A stretch of DNA of 61,167 bases from Nemertoderma westbladi (lineage: Eukaryota > Xenacoelomorpha > Nemertodermatida > Nemertodermatidae): the NCBI GenBank assembly GCA_032718475.1, contig JAUCBJ010007094.1:1-61167 (forward strand), given 5' to 3'. The notes below the pieces were generated by a model. The model was given only the letters and a program-made list of their open reading frames with translations. It was not told the DNA's origin and did no database searches. This document shows, in pieces, positions 1 to 11,965 of this stretch. Position 1 is the first letter of the stretch, and each line of letters opens with the position of its first letter. A program made the translations under genes and the position numbers.

Positions 1-1449
1 ATTTTAAGTAAGGGCTAACAGTAAATAGCCAGATAAGGCCTATTCAACCGCATTCATCAAAAATGTTTATCAGTTGATTTCGCTTCGTATTTAATTGATA
101 TGGCTTACGGAATTCTACTAATAAAGCCTATCTCCACCAACATTTTAGGATTGATTGAGCAGTAAGATTAATTTAGACAGTTAATTTAAAGTAAAATTTC
201 TGAGCTCTGTTCTTTCTGTTTGGTGCAAGTTTTCACTCACTCCCATTCTGGGAATGCCTAATTCATTTACGATACGGTAATTAAATTTAAACTTGAAGCT
301 TAATACACGACGAGATATTTAATCAGGGAACTTTACTAAAATTATGCAAAATAAGTGGTAAATAAAATCCTCACTGACTCTCTGATTTTAAAACTCCCTC
401 GTATTGTAATCTTATATAGTGCTAATTAAATCCGCAGATTATGTGAACGTTCTGGACATATAACTATTAGTAAAACAAATAAAAATAAGTCAAGTATATT
501 GTACTGTATATATTAATTTAAGTGTCGTTCAGCCTACAACCGGCCTTGTTGACTTGTTTGAAGAAATTCCAGTACTAACTAAATAACCTCGGGTTGACCA
601 TTGTTCGCATGGTAACAGAAACAAACTCTATAATGAGAACTCTTGTTTACTAATAGTTTAAAATTTCCGGTACACCGAATATAAAACGCCCTAAAGTAAA
701 TCTACTCCTATTGTAAACGGCAATAATAACATCAGTAGGATCTACTTGCAGCTTTAATAACTTTCATTCTAGTTAGCTCGCTGCACTCGACACATGCAGA
801 CTATCGAGGAAACAGATGGTTGACTACAGGGGCCCAACCATAGCATATTAATTGAATATAATTGCTCCAAGTGACTAGAAGCCCAGGGCAAAATTGGGGC
901 CGCGTTTAGTGAACAAACAGGTTAAATTAGTTGGGATGGAGGGAGGCAATCGGATACACCAATCTAAGTTAGTGCGTAAACACATCAATTAGTACACAAT
1001 ATTGGCCTCCCCGCTAATAATTACAGGTATTTGCAGTTGCCACCAGAAAGAGAATGTATGCAATTTTAATAAATATAGTCCAGCAGATATTTCATTATAA
1101 CTTGCATGAAAGTATATATGAAATATGTTAACAGATTCAGATAGGAAATTTTGTTTTAATCACTAATCAGACTGGTGCCCAACTAACTGGTATCATTGAG
1201 GCTTTTTATACCCTGAATCATGACTTTAAATGCAAAGGCAATACGATTTTTCATCCCCCAGGCATGTGTTCCAGAACGTTTTTACTATATATATAAGGAA
1301 GTTCTGTACAGTAAAATTAATTTAAAAATTACTTGAATAACATACAATTTCATCAACTTCAATCTTAAACTAATGGTTTTATCTTAGTTTATTTAAAAAT
1401 CCACTCCATAATTGCGATCGGTGTATTAAATTATTCAATTTCCAGCTAA
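1..1449. other. Noncoding DNA, possible regulatory block at 700-1040
   Basis: No gene, RNA or recognisable repeat is visible. The part from about 700 to 1040 is less AT-rich than its surroundings, looks unique, and has several TAAT-core sites (for example ATTAATTGAAT near 850, ATCAATTAGT near 985, GCTAATAATTAC near 1012). Homeodomain proteins bind such cores, so an enhancer is possible, but this is inference from motif density and the nearest identified gene is about 39 kb away. Confidence 0.3.
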
Positions 1450-2300
1450 ATGCATTCAATAACTTTACATAATCGTCTCCAGCAAACCTGTGTGTGGCTC
1501 TATCCCATCATAGTAGACATGTACCGAACAACAAGAGTCCCACAAGAAATGAAAACCAATAAGTTGGTGCCAGTTCCTAAGAAGGGCAACCTAACACTCT
1601 ATGGTTCTTTTCGGGGAATCTCATTGATCTCGATTGCTGCAAAGCTATACAATAGAATTCTATTAAATCGCATCAGGGATCCCATTGAGAGACTGTTACC
1701 TGGGATCATGGATCCGGAAGTCAGGTGATGACCTTCGAAAACGTAAGGGCAGCCTTGAATAGGCTTTCCAGGATTTGGAAGTCAACGAGAATTAATCGGA
1801 AACTTAAGGTCCGATTATTTAGAGCAGCAGTAGTTCCAGTACTCCTCTAAGGGAGTCCATGCTGGGCTCTAACTGCTGAGGACACCAAATCTCTGGATGG
1901 CACATTCATAATAATGCTACGCCGGGTTCATTGTGTCAAGTACAATGCACACATCTCCAACCAGACACTATATAACATTGGAGGTGTCTCATTGGTTCCC
2001 CCAAGCTTAACACTAGAACAAAATCGCCTCCGCTTTGCAGGAGATTGCTTTCGCCGTGAGGACCAGCCAGTGCATAATCTTGTACTTTGGCAGCCTCATG
2101 GAGTGAATAAGCATGGTGGACAGCCCATGACTTTCTTGAGACGCATCTTAAAGGACACTGGCCTTAAAGATGCGGATGATCTAGCAAATGTCATGGGTGA
2201 TAGGGAGTTGTGGCGGTGCAATTTTGTCGACAAGCCGGCACAGCATTCTTAAAAATGCAGCTGCAATGCAGCATGCCGATCCTAGTAGTAGTAGTTTGTG
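1450..2300 (+). mobile_element. LINE (non-LTR retrotransposon) fragment, family 1, internally deleted
   Basis: The frame at 1450-1728 encodes the fingers part of a LINE reverse transcriptase: a KLVPVPKKG segment followed by GISLISIAAKLYNRILLNR, the usual P-K-K-G / R-G-I-S-L arrangement. The sequence then jumps, near 1700, to a downstream region (LKVRLFRAAVVPVL, then a 112-residue frame at 1914-2252 with LRFAGDCFRREDQP and a final RELWR), the C-terminal tail typical of RTE-like LINEs. The catalytic palm is absent, so this copy is dead. It ends at a TAGTAGTAG microsatellite tail near 2286. Related copies lie on the minus strand at 36931-37393 and 49551-50450; the 50-kb copy shares the sequence after the junction, which helps place the deletion. 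Clade assignment is tentative. Confidence 0.8.
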
Positions 2301-5300
2301 GCGTGCAACTGAAATGAAAATTGTCATAAAATTGCGCCATAGGATGGGGATTTCGGCGAGTACCGTTTGCTAATTTCCAACAGTTTAATATGTTTCCAAA
2401 ATAATTGGATACAATTTGGTTAATTGTATTAACCGTTCCTAATGCAAATCTCCCACACAACTTCCTGTATAATTTTGTATTAGTTTTTATACTGTATTTT
2501 GTACAATAATTTCCTACCAAAATCATCCAAAATATTTATTAAACTCACAGGCTATACTATGTACTGTATAATATATTAGATACACCAGTGAGAAAACGGC
2601 ATCTATCTGTCTGACAAATAATAACTTTCTTGCCAGAGTTTTCATATCTCAACTATTTATACTAATAAATCACAAACTTAGTTTGTCAGTCCGAAAACAC
2701 AATAAACAATGTAAAAACGAACATACTGTTAAAAAGAAGTAATGTCCTTCGATAAGACAAATGTATCCCAGTCCAAAGAAGCACTTTTTGTTACTATTAT
2801 ATATTCACTAAAATTCAGCGTTGGCATTTAAGAAATATCAATATTATTCGGTTGGGCAGACTATTTTTAATTTACTTTTTCGTATTTCCTTCTTTTTATT
2901 TCGTTTGGCTAAAACAATTTTATTGAAATGAAAGTTCTTTCCGAATACACTATTTTATTTTTTATTAAGAATGATAATAATTATCAGAATTAAATAAATA
3001 TTAAATGCAAATTTGTAAATCGTTTAATTTTTCATATAAAAGAAGTGTAGAAACAAGCTCCTACCCACGACGAGTTCCAGTTAAACGAAATTCAGATATT
3101 CTGCCATCGTGTATTGAGTTTTACACTTTTTCTTTTGCACTCGTTGGAAAAAGAAACATGCGAACTCGTGAAAAAAACTACACTAAGATGCAATCAGACA
3201 GATTAGTTGAATTTATCTCAATTAAAAATTTTGAGAAATAGTGTTTTTTGGAAAATAAACATATACATTGCTACCTTAAATTTTGTTCGTTTAGTTTGTT
3301 TTAGCGAGTGATTTTGTGGTATTTGGCCATGTTAATTGAGTTGTTTGTGACCGAATGTAAAGGGACATTTCATTGAGATAAATACTCTTTTGACCCTGGA
3401 GTGGATTTGGATTAACGAGTTGTGAATGGATTGTAAATAGGCAACAGTTACCGGCCTTTTGAGACTTAAATATTTTAAACCCAATAAATTAGAACCACGG
3501 CTCGATAAAACCTCTTTGTTATTCATACTTAATCCGTTTTGGCGGGTTTCTAAATGCAATTATTAGAGTCGAATTCCGTTGTAATTCTGCCTCTTAAATC
3601 GTCAATATTTATGACTTGTTAAAGTACAAGGTCGCTTTAATTACTAGAGAATATTATAGGAAATTGTTTCAGAAACGATAACAAAGCAACATTTAAGTCA
3701 ACTTTGTATTAGTAATTGTCTGTGACATGGAAAATGGACATGAATTTAATTTAAATTTAAATATAATTGCATTATTTATATTATATAGTTTCCTATTAAA
3801 TGCCTTTATCCAATGCTTGTTGTAAAAGACCTTCAATGGAATACATTATAAATTTCATCACTGGAATATTTATTGTCTGAGTCTCCATGGATGCGACACC
3901 TGAATATTTTTCACAACATTATATTGTCATATAATATATCACATCAGAAGAATCTCAGAATCAAATTAAATTCTCATTTGAATTCTTAATTCTGTACAAT
4001 TTTGGTATGTCCTTGAACAATACTCTTCGGATGTTAGTATGCTTTCAAAAGCCAAAAAATGTAATGTTGGATAATTACACCTAAAATTGGCTACCGTAAT
4101 TACGCGGTGTTAATTCTTGGGAGACAGTGTGGCGCCTTTCCTGCCTGATGTAGGTGACATCACAACCATGACATAGCTTTTCACCCTTACTGAAAAATTA
4201 CTTTTACCTTTGTGACTAATTTATTATATATTCAATACAATTATAAATCTCTCCCTTCTCATGCGCTCCTCTTCAACTGCTGCCCACTGTCTCCGTCTCA
4301 TTGCCTGTGATGCACCTTGACCCACATGTCTAAGCTCTACCACACTCTATCCATGAGACACCGAGTCTGTGCTCTCATACTCATAACTGACAGCATCCAC
4401 CTTATTTGCCCAACCATACTGTACCTTCCCCAGATCTGCATTTTTTAAATATTTTTCAGGAATATAATCGGAATAACTGAAAAAAATAACTGTGGTTGAA
4501 AATGGTAGAGTTTTATTATCGAGCGATATTATTAGGCGAGCGTAGCGAGGCAAATATGAAAGCAAGACAAAACACATACTTCGCCGCCATATTCTGTTGT
4601 TTTATTTGTTGAAAATCACTTTCTAAAAAAAAAAAGCTAAATATTGATATACTGTAGGTAATTTAAAAAATGCGGTAAATAACCCGTGGAAACCTCCTCT
4701 GTATAAATTAATGTAATTTTATTATTAATGTCATGGAAATTACTTTGAAATATTACTTTTTTGTTGACGATTTTGACAAAAATTTACTTTCAACAAAAAA
4801 AATATATAAATTATATAAAATATAATACGCGGGACCAATGCCCAACTTCTGCTCATGTAATATTATATACAATAAATGTTGAATGTTTTTATACAAGTTA
4901 TATTATTGAATAAAATTATAGTCATTTAGGTAGTTCGAATAGGTTTCATTTATATCAAGCGCTCATATTGAGACTACAGTAGTAGGCCTACCTACTCAGT
5001 TACATGGAGTACATTGAACTGAAATTCGTTGTTCAACTTCAAATTGAATAAATTAATCCCCATTTCAGGTAATTGATTTCGCAACGTAATTCTCCTGTTT
5101 CATAGAGTGACGACAGTTCTCCCCAAACCTGATTCAATTACCTCAATTATTAAAAGTGTGCGAGACAGACAGGCCGTAGTGCGGGGATAGGGTCAGGGGA
5201 TTCCTTAGGGAAACCTAACCGAGTGGCCCTCACGGCTCACGGTATTGCACGCAACAACTACGGAATAAATTTCACTGGACATGTTTGCTAATGAACTCGA

Positions 5301-5763
5301 GAAGTGGCGAGGACCCTAATCTAATTGAGTTAAGTGGCTGACTCGATAAGCCTTTTGTTTGTTTAATATTAAGAAAATTGAATTTTTGAGTAACAACATT
5401 TCTGACGGGAAATGACAGCTTGGTGAAAAGGGAGTGATGCCGGCTTTACCCTTCCATGAAATTCATTATTGAATTGGCGAATTATATAATTTTGTGCGAA
5501 TTTTAATTATTTGTTCACTGCTAACACAAGTAGGCCGGCCTACTTTCATCGAATGTGCCTTCGCACGTGTCTCTCGTCAATTCGACAAAATTGGTATTAA
5601 ATATATAAAAATAATATAATAAAAGCATTACAACCAAATTTGTTTTCGAATTTCTTTCCCTTGTATTTATTTGACTTTGGAATTGTAGTGTAAATAGTAT
5701 TGTTGAAGGCTATATTTTCGCCCAGGTTGCACAAAATTTTAATTAATTAATTACAACCTCCAA
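2301..5763. other. AT-rich noncoding DNA
   Basis: No convincing gene. Short open frames at 3005-3241 and 4347-4577 have no recognisable domain and ordinary AT-rich composition. A GCGAGCGTAGCGAGG sequence near 4537 resembles short pieces elsewhere in the window (58.18 and 59.17 kb) and may be transposon debris. The most structured part is listed separately at 4990-5360. Confidence 0.4.
4990..5360. promoter_or_regulatory. Candidate cis-regulatory block
   Basis: A non-repetitive, GC-richer island in AT-rich DNA. It contains several homeodomain-type sites, including TTAATCCCC near 5055 (a TAATCC site of the kind Otx/K50 proteins bind), GGTAATTGATT near 5070 and TCTAATTGAG near 5320. No repeat or open frame explains its composition. 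Function is inferred only. Confidence 0.25.
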
Positions 5764-6135
5764 TCAACTAAGGAAGGTCGACGACTTCCAGTACCTTGGA
5801 TCATGGATAGAAAGTTGCAAAAAAGACATAGAAGTTAGGAAAGCAAAGGCATAGGTAGCTCTATCAAAAATGGATACCATCTGGAAATCAGACCTCTCTA
5901 AGTAACAGAAGTCTACGTTATTTGGAGCCACAGTAGAAAGTGTACATTTATACGGGGGTGAGACCTGGATACTGATGAAATTACTTGAACAACTGGACGA
6001 CCACCGGCTATAACATATAGGACCAGCTTTAAAGGGATGCTGGACTTGTGAGAAGTGAATTTGCGACAACTTTAGAGAATCGTGAAGCCTGGAAGGATCT
6101 CATTTTAACTGTCAGACCTCGCTGGACTTAGTCGT
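5764..6135 (+). mobile_element. LINE fragment, family 2, decayed
   Basis: Translation of the plus strand gives DFQYLGSWIES, then a DIEVRKAKA segment, KMDTIWKSDLS and a FGATVESVHLYGGETW segment, the part of a LINE polymerase just after the YxDD palm. In-frame stops interrupt it (for example after RKAKA). The 3' part (TTAGAGAATCGTGAAGCCTGG near 6073) matches the end of the copy at 37400-37834. Both ends are degraded. A relic with no coding capacity. Confidence 0.75.
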
Positions 6136-6790
6136 TGTAGTACAACCTCTATTATTTTTTTTATAAAAATAAGAAGTTCTATGATTCCGCTCCATTTATC
6201 TATTGAAGTCCCAGAAAATCTATACGGAGTCTAATTAAAATGATATATATATATAAATGATATATATTATTATAATTATTATATCATAAGGAAAACCTAT
6301 AAATGCGATTTCCGCCATCAGCAAACACGCTTCTTTCATTACAATATATTTAAGTACAATCAGTTATATGCCGACATTATATTCACATTAACTTTGAAGC
6401 TTTCTTTAGTGATAATTAATTTTGTTGAACAGCTCAAGATTATCTGGAAATGCTGCCACTATAACCTACTCCTTACCCCGTTACGAAATATAGTAATTTA
6501 AAAATGTTCTAAAAGTTTCAATAAAAACGGACATGAAAATTGATTGATTATGCAAAAAAATCCCAACCGTGAATACAGTAAATACAATGTTTGGTCTCAA
6601 GTCCTAATAATAGCAAGAATTAGGTTGTTACTCATATTTAAACTATTCATATGACATGTAATTCATCTGCATAATATCATCTCAGTATATTTAGCCCAAT
6701 TATTTTATCCTTAAATCTTATCTCTGTGTGCCGATATTTTAAGAATCATAGTAAAGTACAGTAGTTGCACAATGTTAATGTTACAATGGC
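6136..6790. other. AT-rich noncoding DNA
   Basis: Nothing recognisable. There is a short (AT)n-rich stretch near 6243-6285, and no open frame or repeat of note before the 13-bp minisatellite. Confidence 0.4.
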
Positions 6791-7140
6791 AATGGGGTTA
6801 TCCAATGGGGTTATCCAATGGGGTTATCCAATGGGGTTATCCAATGGGGTTATCCAATGGGGTTATCCAATGGGGTTATCCAATGGGGTTATCCAATGGG
6901 GTTATCCAATGGGGTTATCCAATGGGGTTATCCAATGGGGTTATCCAATGGGGTTATCCAATGGGGTTATCCAATGGGGTTATCCAATGGGGTTATCCAA
7001 TGGGGTTATCCAATGGGGTTATCCAATGGGGTTATCCAATGGGGTTATCCAATGGGGTTATCCAATGGGGTTATCCAATGGGGTTATCCAATGGGGTTAT
7101 CCAATGGGGTTATCCAATGGGGTTATCCAATGGGGTTATT
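6791..7140 (+). repeat. 13-bp minisatellite, about 27 near-perfect copies
   Basis: The unit AATGGGGTTATCC repeats about 27 times head to tail with essentially no internal variation until the last copy. Because 13 is not a multiple of 3, every forward frame cycles through the same 13-residue peptide (MGLSNGVIQWGYP), so all three plus frames are open for about 350 bp. These are not genes. The homogeneity suggests very recent expansion or continuing turnover. Confidence 0.97.
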
Positions 7141-7410
7141 CTTACAAAACAATAAACAAGAGTCAATAAGGTTACATTTAAATTTTTGACGGGTCGAAGG
7201 AAAATAATTAAGAAGTACAGCAAGTCTGGTGGCGTTAGGTAGTACAAGTTCAGTTGCCTAGGCATGTTAATGGTAGTACTGAGGCACCAGGAATTATGGA
7301 GGTAGGTATTAACTGCCTGATACACCAGGATGGGGTCACACTAACTCCCAAGGTTGAAATATACACTATTTCTTTACCCCTCAGCAGAAGCAGGGTTCGA
7401 TGTACGGATA

Positions 7411-7634
7411 CTGCCCCCCCGGACACTTCCCCCCCGGACAGTCCCCCCCCCCCCCCCCCCCCCGTTAAAGTAGGACACTCCCCCCCCCCCCCCCCGTTAA
7501 AGTAGGACACTTCCCCCCGGACACTGCCCCCCCCCCCCCCCCCAGACACTTCCCCCCCGGACACTTCCCCCCCAGACACTCCCCCCCGGCACTTCGCCCC
7601 AGACACTTCCCCCCCGGACACTTCCCCCCCGAAT
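7411..7634. repeat. Left inverted terminus of E1: GGACACTTCCCCCC tandem units
   Basis: About a dozen irregular units of GGACACTTCCCCCC, several with expanded C runs (up to about 20), interrupted twice by GTTAAAGTAGGACAC. The complementary strand has many G5+ runs and could form G-quadruplexes. Open frames across it are compositional artefacts. Confidence 0.85.
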
Positions 7635-8271
7635 GTTCTTAACTTCGCACATTCTTATTTTTCATTTTGTAAAGTAAACGGTCCGTTTGTATCCAGACAA
7701 GTTGTATCCAATTTTCCTTTCTTAGCTCAGAAAGTGATCTTTTGCATCCCGATTTTACATTTTGTATCCAAGTTTTATTTATGGGTTTTATCGATGCAAT
7801 TACATTGTATTGTTTGCTAATCTTTAAACAATTAATTAAATGACCTATAAATTCCATCCCCCGAATGATATACTGTTTTTATTAACTATAGAATTATAAT
7901 AATTAAATGATTTAATTATAGGTATTATTATGTAATAGTCTTCTTCAAATTGTAGCAGATGGGGTTGAATATTATTGATGCAAATCAAAATTATACCTCT
8001 CCAGGGTAAAATCGACATGCGTCGACCTGTATTCTGTGTTCAGCATTACATATTGAAATATTAATTAAATTTTCTGGTTACTAGAAATATTTTTAATAGG
8101 ATTTTGTTGAATTATATAATATTGTAGTAATTTATATATTAAATTGGTTAACATTCAATACAGCTCATACTTTAGGCTTAGTCAATTTATTATCTGATGA
8201 TACAAACATTAATTGATTATTTCAAAATGGTCTTACAGTCTTTCACCACGGGCACACAGGGAAATGCCGGG

Positions 8272-8442
8272 GTTTGGTGGCGAGAGCCCCCAAGAAAAGA
8301 AGCGGGGGTTTGGGGGCGGCTGCCCCCAAGAAAAGAAGCGGGGGTTTGGGGGCGGCTGTCTCCAACAAAAGAAGCGGGGGTTTGGGGGCGGCAGCCCCCC
8401 AACCTAAGAAACGGGGGTTTGGGGGCGGCAGCCCCCAATTAA
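8272..8442. repeat. 36-bp internal tandem repeat of E1, about 4.5 copies
   Basis: The unit joins AAGAAAAGAAGC to GGGGGTTTGGGGGCGGC and a C5 run, 36 bp in total, so frames stay open and encode a [12 protein letters not shown]-type cycle. Each unit contains a GGGGGC/GCCCCC stem. E2 carries about 2.5 copies on the other strand (42325-42425). Probably a structural part of the transposon, not a gene. Confidence 0.85.
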
Positions 8443-8582
8443 TAGAAAAACAAGCAAAATTTGACTATAAAAATGTTTCTTTTATAATTTTGAAAAAACT
8501 TGACTAGATACAACTTGTCCTGTAACCATCTTTAACTTTTGTTTATTGCTTTGGTACACCCAGATTAATTTTAATACTTTAA

Positions 8583-8680
8583 CTGGGGGGGAAGTGTCCG
8601 GGGGGGAAGTGTCCGGGGGGGAAGTGTCCTACTTGGGCGGGGGGGGGGGGGAAGTGTCCGGGGGGAACTGTGTCCTAGAT
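8583..8680. repeat. Right inverted terminus of E1
   Basis: About five GGGGGGGAAGTGTCC units, with a TACTTGGGCGG spacer and a long G run (about 13) in the middle, ending in CCTAGATCC. It is the reverse complement of E2's left terminus, including the spacer, so the spacer is a fixed part of the family. Confidence 0.85.
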
Positions 8681-8691
8681 CCGCCGGGTTT

Positions 8692-8786
8692 CCATTATAT
8701 CGCTCTGGCTTTGAATAAGCACAATATCTAAGTGTCTTGCCTAGGGACAAATCAGTGCGTAATATCAACTGCCTTTATTAGGATTA
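8692..8786 (+). mobile_element. SINE-like 5' border of the 63-bp array
   Basis: The sequence CTTGCCTAG (near 8736) and the junction TTAGAAGATCACCC match the borders of other copies: CTTGCCTAG occurs at 40310 in a single-monomer SINE, and TTAGAAGATCACCC at 41284 where the rax-intron SINE enters its own array. I read this stretch as the remains of the SINE body in which the large array grew. The tRNA-like head is not visible here. Confidence 0.5.
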
Positions 8787-11700
8787 GAAGATCACCCATG
8801 GTGGTGAACAGGCATTCCTTTATAAAACAGAGTGGAAGGGTTTACTGTGGGAGATCACCCATGGTGGTAAACAGGCATTCCTTTAGGAAACAGAGTGGAA
8901 GGGTTTACTGTGGAAGATCATCCATGGTGGTGAACAGGCATTCCTTTGGGAAACAGAGTAGAATGGATAACTGTGGAAGATCACCCATGGTGGTGAACAG
9001 GCATTCCGTGAACAGGCATTCCTTTAGGAAACAGAGTGGAAGGGTTTACTGTGGAAGATCATCCGTGGTGGTGAACAGGCATTCCTTTAGGAAACAGAGT
9101 GGAAGGGTTTACTGTGGAAGATCATCCATGGTGGTGAACAGGCATTCCTTTGCGAAATAGAGTGGGAGGGTTTACTGTGGAAGATCACCATGGTGGTGAA
9201 CAGGCATTCCTTTGGGAATCAGAGTAGACGGGTTTACTGTGGAAGATCACCCATGGTGGTAAACAGGAATTCCGTGAACAGGCATTCCTTTAGAAAACAG
9301 AGTGGAAGGGTTTACTCTGGAAGATCATCCATGGTGGTGAACAGGCATTCCTTTAGGAAACAGAGTGGAAGGGTTTACTGTGGAATATCACCCACGGTGG
9401 TGAGCAGGCATTCCGTGAACAGGCATTGCTTTAGGAAACAGAGTGGAAGAGTTTACTGTGGAAGATCATCCATGGTGGTGAACAGGCATTCCTTTGGGAA
9501 ACAGAGTAGAAGGGTTTACTGTGGATGATCACCCATGGTGGTTAACAGGCATTCCGTGAACAGGCATTCCTTTGGTAGAAGGGTTTACTGTGGAAGATCA
9601 CCCACGGTGGTGAGCAGGCATTCCGTGAACAGGTATTCCTTTAGGAAACAGAGTGGAAGAGTTTACTGTGGAAGATCATCCATGGTGGTGAACAGGCATT
9701 CCTTTGGGAAACAGAGTAGAAGGGTTTACTGTGGATGATCACCCATGGTGGTTAACAGGCATTCCGTGAACAGGCATTCCTTTAGGAAACAGAGTGGAAG
9801 GGTTTACTGTGGAAGATCATCCATGGTGGTGGACAGGCATTCCTTTAGGAAACAGAGTGGAAGGGTTTACTGTGGAAGATCACCCATGGTGGTGAACAGG
9901 CATTCCTTTAGGACACAGAGTGGAAGGGTTCACTGTGGAAGATCACTCACGGTGGTGAACAGGCATTCCTTTAGGAAACATAGTGGAAGGGCTTACTGTG
10001 GAAGATCACCCATGGTGGTGAACAGGCATTCCTTTAGGAAACAGAGTGGAAGGGTTTACTGTGGAAGATCACTCACGGTGGTGAACAGGCATTCCTTTAG
10101 GAAACATAGTGGAAGGGCTTACTGTGGAAGATCACCCATGGTGGTGAACAGGCATTCCTTTAGGACACAGAGTGGAAGGGTTTATTGTGGAAGATCACTC
10201 ACGGTGGTGAACAGGCATTCCTTTAGGAAACATAGTGGAAGGGTTTACTGTGGAAGATCACCCATGGTGGTGAACAGGCATTCCTTTAGGACACATAGTG
10301 GAAGGGTTTACTGTGGAAGATCACTCACGGTGGTGAACAGGCATTCCTTTAGGAAACATAGTGGAAGGGTTTACTGTGGAAGATCATCCATGGTGGTGAA
10401 CAGGCATTCCTTTAGGACACAGAGTGGAAGGGTTTACTGTGGAAGATCACTCACGGTGGTGAACAGGCATTCCTTTAGGAAACATAGTGGAAGGGTTTAC
10501 TGTGGAAGATCACCCATGGTGGTGAACAGGCATTCCTTTAGGACACAGAGTGGAAGGGTTTACTGTGGAAGATCACTCACGGTGGTGAACAGGCATTCCT
10601 TTAGGAAACATAATGGAAGGGTTTACTGTGGAAGATCATCCATGGTGGTGGACAGGCATTCCTTTAGGAAACAGAGTGGAAGGGTTTACTGTGGAAGATC
10701 ACCCATGGTGGTGAACAGGCATTCCTTTAGGACACAGAGTGGAAGGGTTTACTGTGGAAGATCACTCACGGTGGTGAACAGGCATTCCTTTAGGAAACAT
10801 AGTGGAAGGGCTTACTGTGGAAGATCACCCATGGTGGTGAACAGGCATTCCTTTAGGACACAGAGTGGAAGGGTTTACTGTGGAAGATCACTCACGGTGG
10901 TGAACAGACATTCCTTTAGGAAACATAGTGGAAGTGTTTACTGTGGAAGATCACCCATGGTGGTGAACATTCATTCCTTTAGGACACATAGTGGAAGGGT
11001 TTACTGTGGAAGATCACTCACGGTGGTGAACAGGCATTCCTTTAGGAAACATAGTGGAAGAGTTTACTGTGGAATATCATCCATAGTGGTGAACAGGCAT
11101 TCCTTTAGGACACAGAGTAGAAGGGTTTACTGTGGAAGATCACTCACGGTGGTGAACAGGCATTCCTTTAGGAAACATAGTGGAAGGGTTTACTGTGGAA
11201 GATCACCCATGGTGGTGAACAGGCATTCCTTTAGGACACAGAGTGGAAGGGTTTACTGTGGAAGATCACTCACGGTGGTGAACAGGCATTCCTTTAGGAA
11301 ACATAATGGAAGGGTTTACTGTGGAAGATCATCCATGGTGGTGAACAGGCATTCCTTTAGGACACAGAGTGGAAGGGTTTTCTGTGGAAGATCACTCACG
11401 GTGGTGAACAGGCATTCCTTTAGGAAACATAGTGGAAGGGTTTACTGTGGAAGATCACTCACTTTGGTGAACAGGCATTCCTTTAGGAGACATAGTGGAA
11501 GCGTTTACTGTGGAACATCACCCATGGTGGTGAAAAGGCATTCCTTTAGGACACAGAGTGGAAGGGTTTACTGTGGAAGATCACTCACGGTGGTGAACAG
11601 GCATTCCTTTAGGAAACAGAGTAGAAGGGTTTACTATGGAAGATCACCCATGGTAGTGAACAGGCATTCCTTTGGGAAACAGAGTAGAAGGGTTTACTGT

Positions 11701-11947
11701 GAAAGATCACTCACGGTGGTGAACAGGCATTCCTTTAGGAAACATAGTGGAAGGGTTTACTGTGGAAGATCACCCATGGTGGTGAACAGGCATTCCTTTA
11801 GGATACAGAGTGGAAGGGTTTTCTGTGGAAGATCATCCATGGTGGTGAACAGGCATTCCTTTAGGACACAGAGTGGAAGGGTTTACTGTGGAAGATCACT
11901 CACGGTGGTGAACAGGCATTCCTTTAGGAAACATAATGGAAGGGTTT
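8787..11947 (+). repeat. 63-bp minisatellite array A, about 50 monomers, partly dimeric
   Basis: The consensus monomer is 63 bp, running through GAAGATCACCCATGG, TGGTGAACAGGCATTCC, TTTAGGAAACAGAGTGG and AAGGGTTTACTGTG. Early monomers are irregular and several carry a 15-bp partial duplication (TCCGTGAACAGGCAT near 9005, 9270, 9412). From about 9930 the array becomes a regular 126-bp dimer: one monomer has CCCATGG and a GGACACAGAG block, the next has CTCACGG and a GGAAACATAG block. Since 63 bp is 21 codons, a 741-codon frame stays open (9745-11970), but upstream monomers contain stops and a 1-bp deletion, so I do not call a protein. The array stops at GGTTT (11943-11947), where the BEL element begins, and resumes at 30331. 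Confidence 0.95.
11943..11947. repeat. Left 5-bp target-site duplication GGTTT
   Basis: GGTTT immediately left of the BEL element equals GGTTT at 30331-30335. Removing the element and one copy restores an in-phase monomer (GGAAGGGTTTACTGTGG), and 5 bp is the usual duplication length for BEL/Pao integration. Confidence 0.85.
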
Positions 11948-11965
11948 TGTTCGCGCTTTCAGCGC
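11948..11965 (-). other. 18-nt extra terminus outside the 3' LTR
   Basis: TGTTCGCGCTTTCAGCGC lies between the target duplication and the point where homology with the other LTRs begins (11966). Fifteen of its bases, TGTTCGCGCTTTCAG, also occur inside the LTR at 12856-12870. It begins with TG, and GCGCTTTCAGCGC can form a hairpin. It is absent from the corresponding edge of the LTR at 28239. Confidence 0.6.

Larger units (their letters stand above)
7399..8682. mobile_element. Foldback-like DNA transposon E1 (non-autonomous), tandem-repeat inverted termini
   Basis: The left end (about 7411-7634) is an array of GGACACTTCCCCCCC-type units and the right end (8583-8680) is the same array on the opposite strand, giving long inverted termini built from short tandem units. 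A second copy (E2, 42048-43232) has the same interior in the opposite orientation: for example the interior near 8520-8580 is the reverse complement of 42175-42235. The right end reads, inverted, GGATCTAGGACAC, the same as E2's left terminus. Imperfect 9-bp flanks, GCAGGGTTC (7390-7398) and GCCGGGTTT (8683-8691), match at 7 of 9 positions and fit a decayed target duplication. No transposase frame is present. The organisation resembles Drosophila Foldback and sea-urchin TU elements in form only. Confidence 0.75.

Noticed and set aside
6765-7189. Three overlapping ORFs of 123-134 aa
   Set aside because: They are the three frames of a 13-bp tandem repeat and encode the same cyclic peptide.
7250-7621. 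Gly-rich (minus) and Pro-rich (plus) ORFs
   Set aside because: They translate the C/G-tract terminus of E1; no start context, domain or conservation supports a protein.
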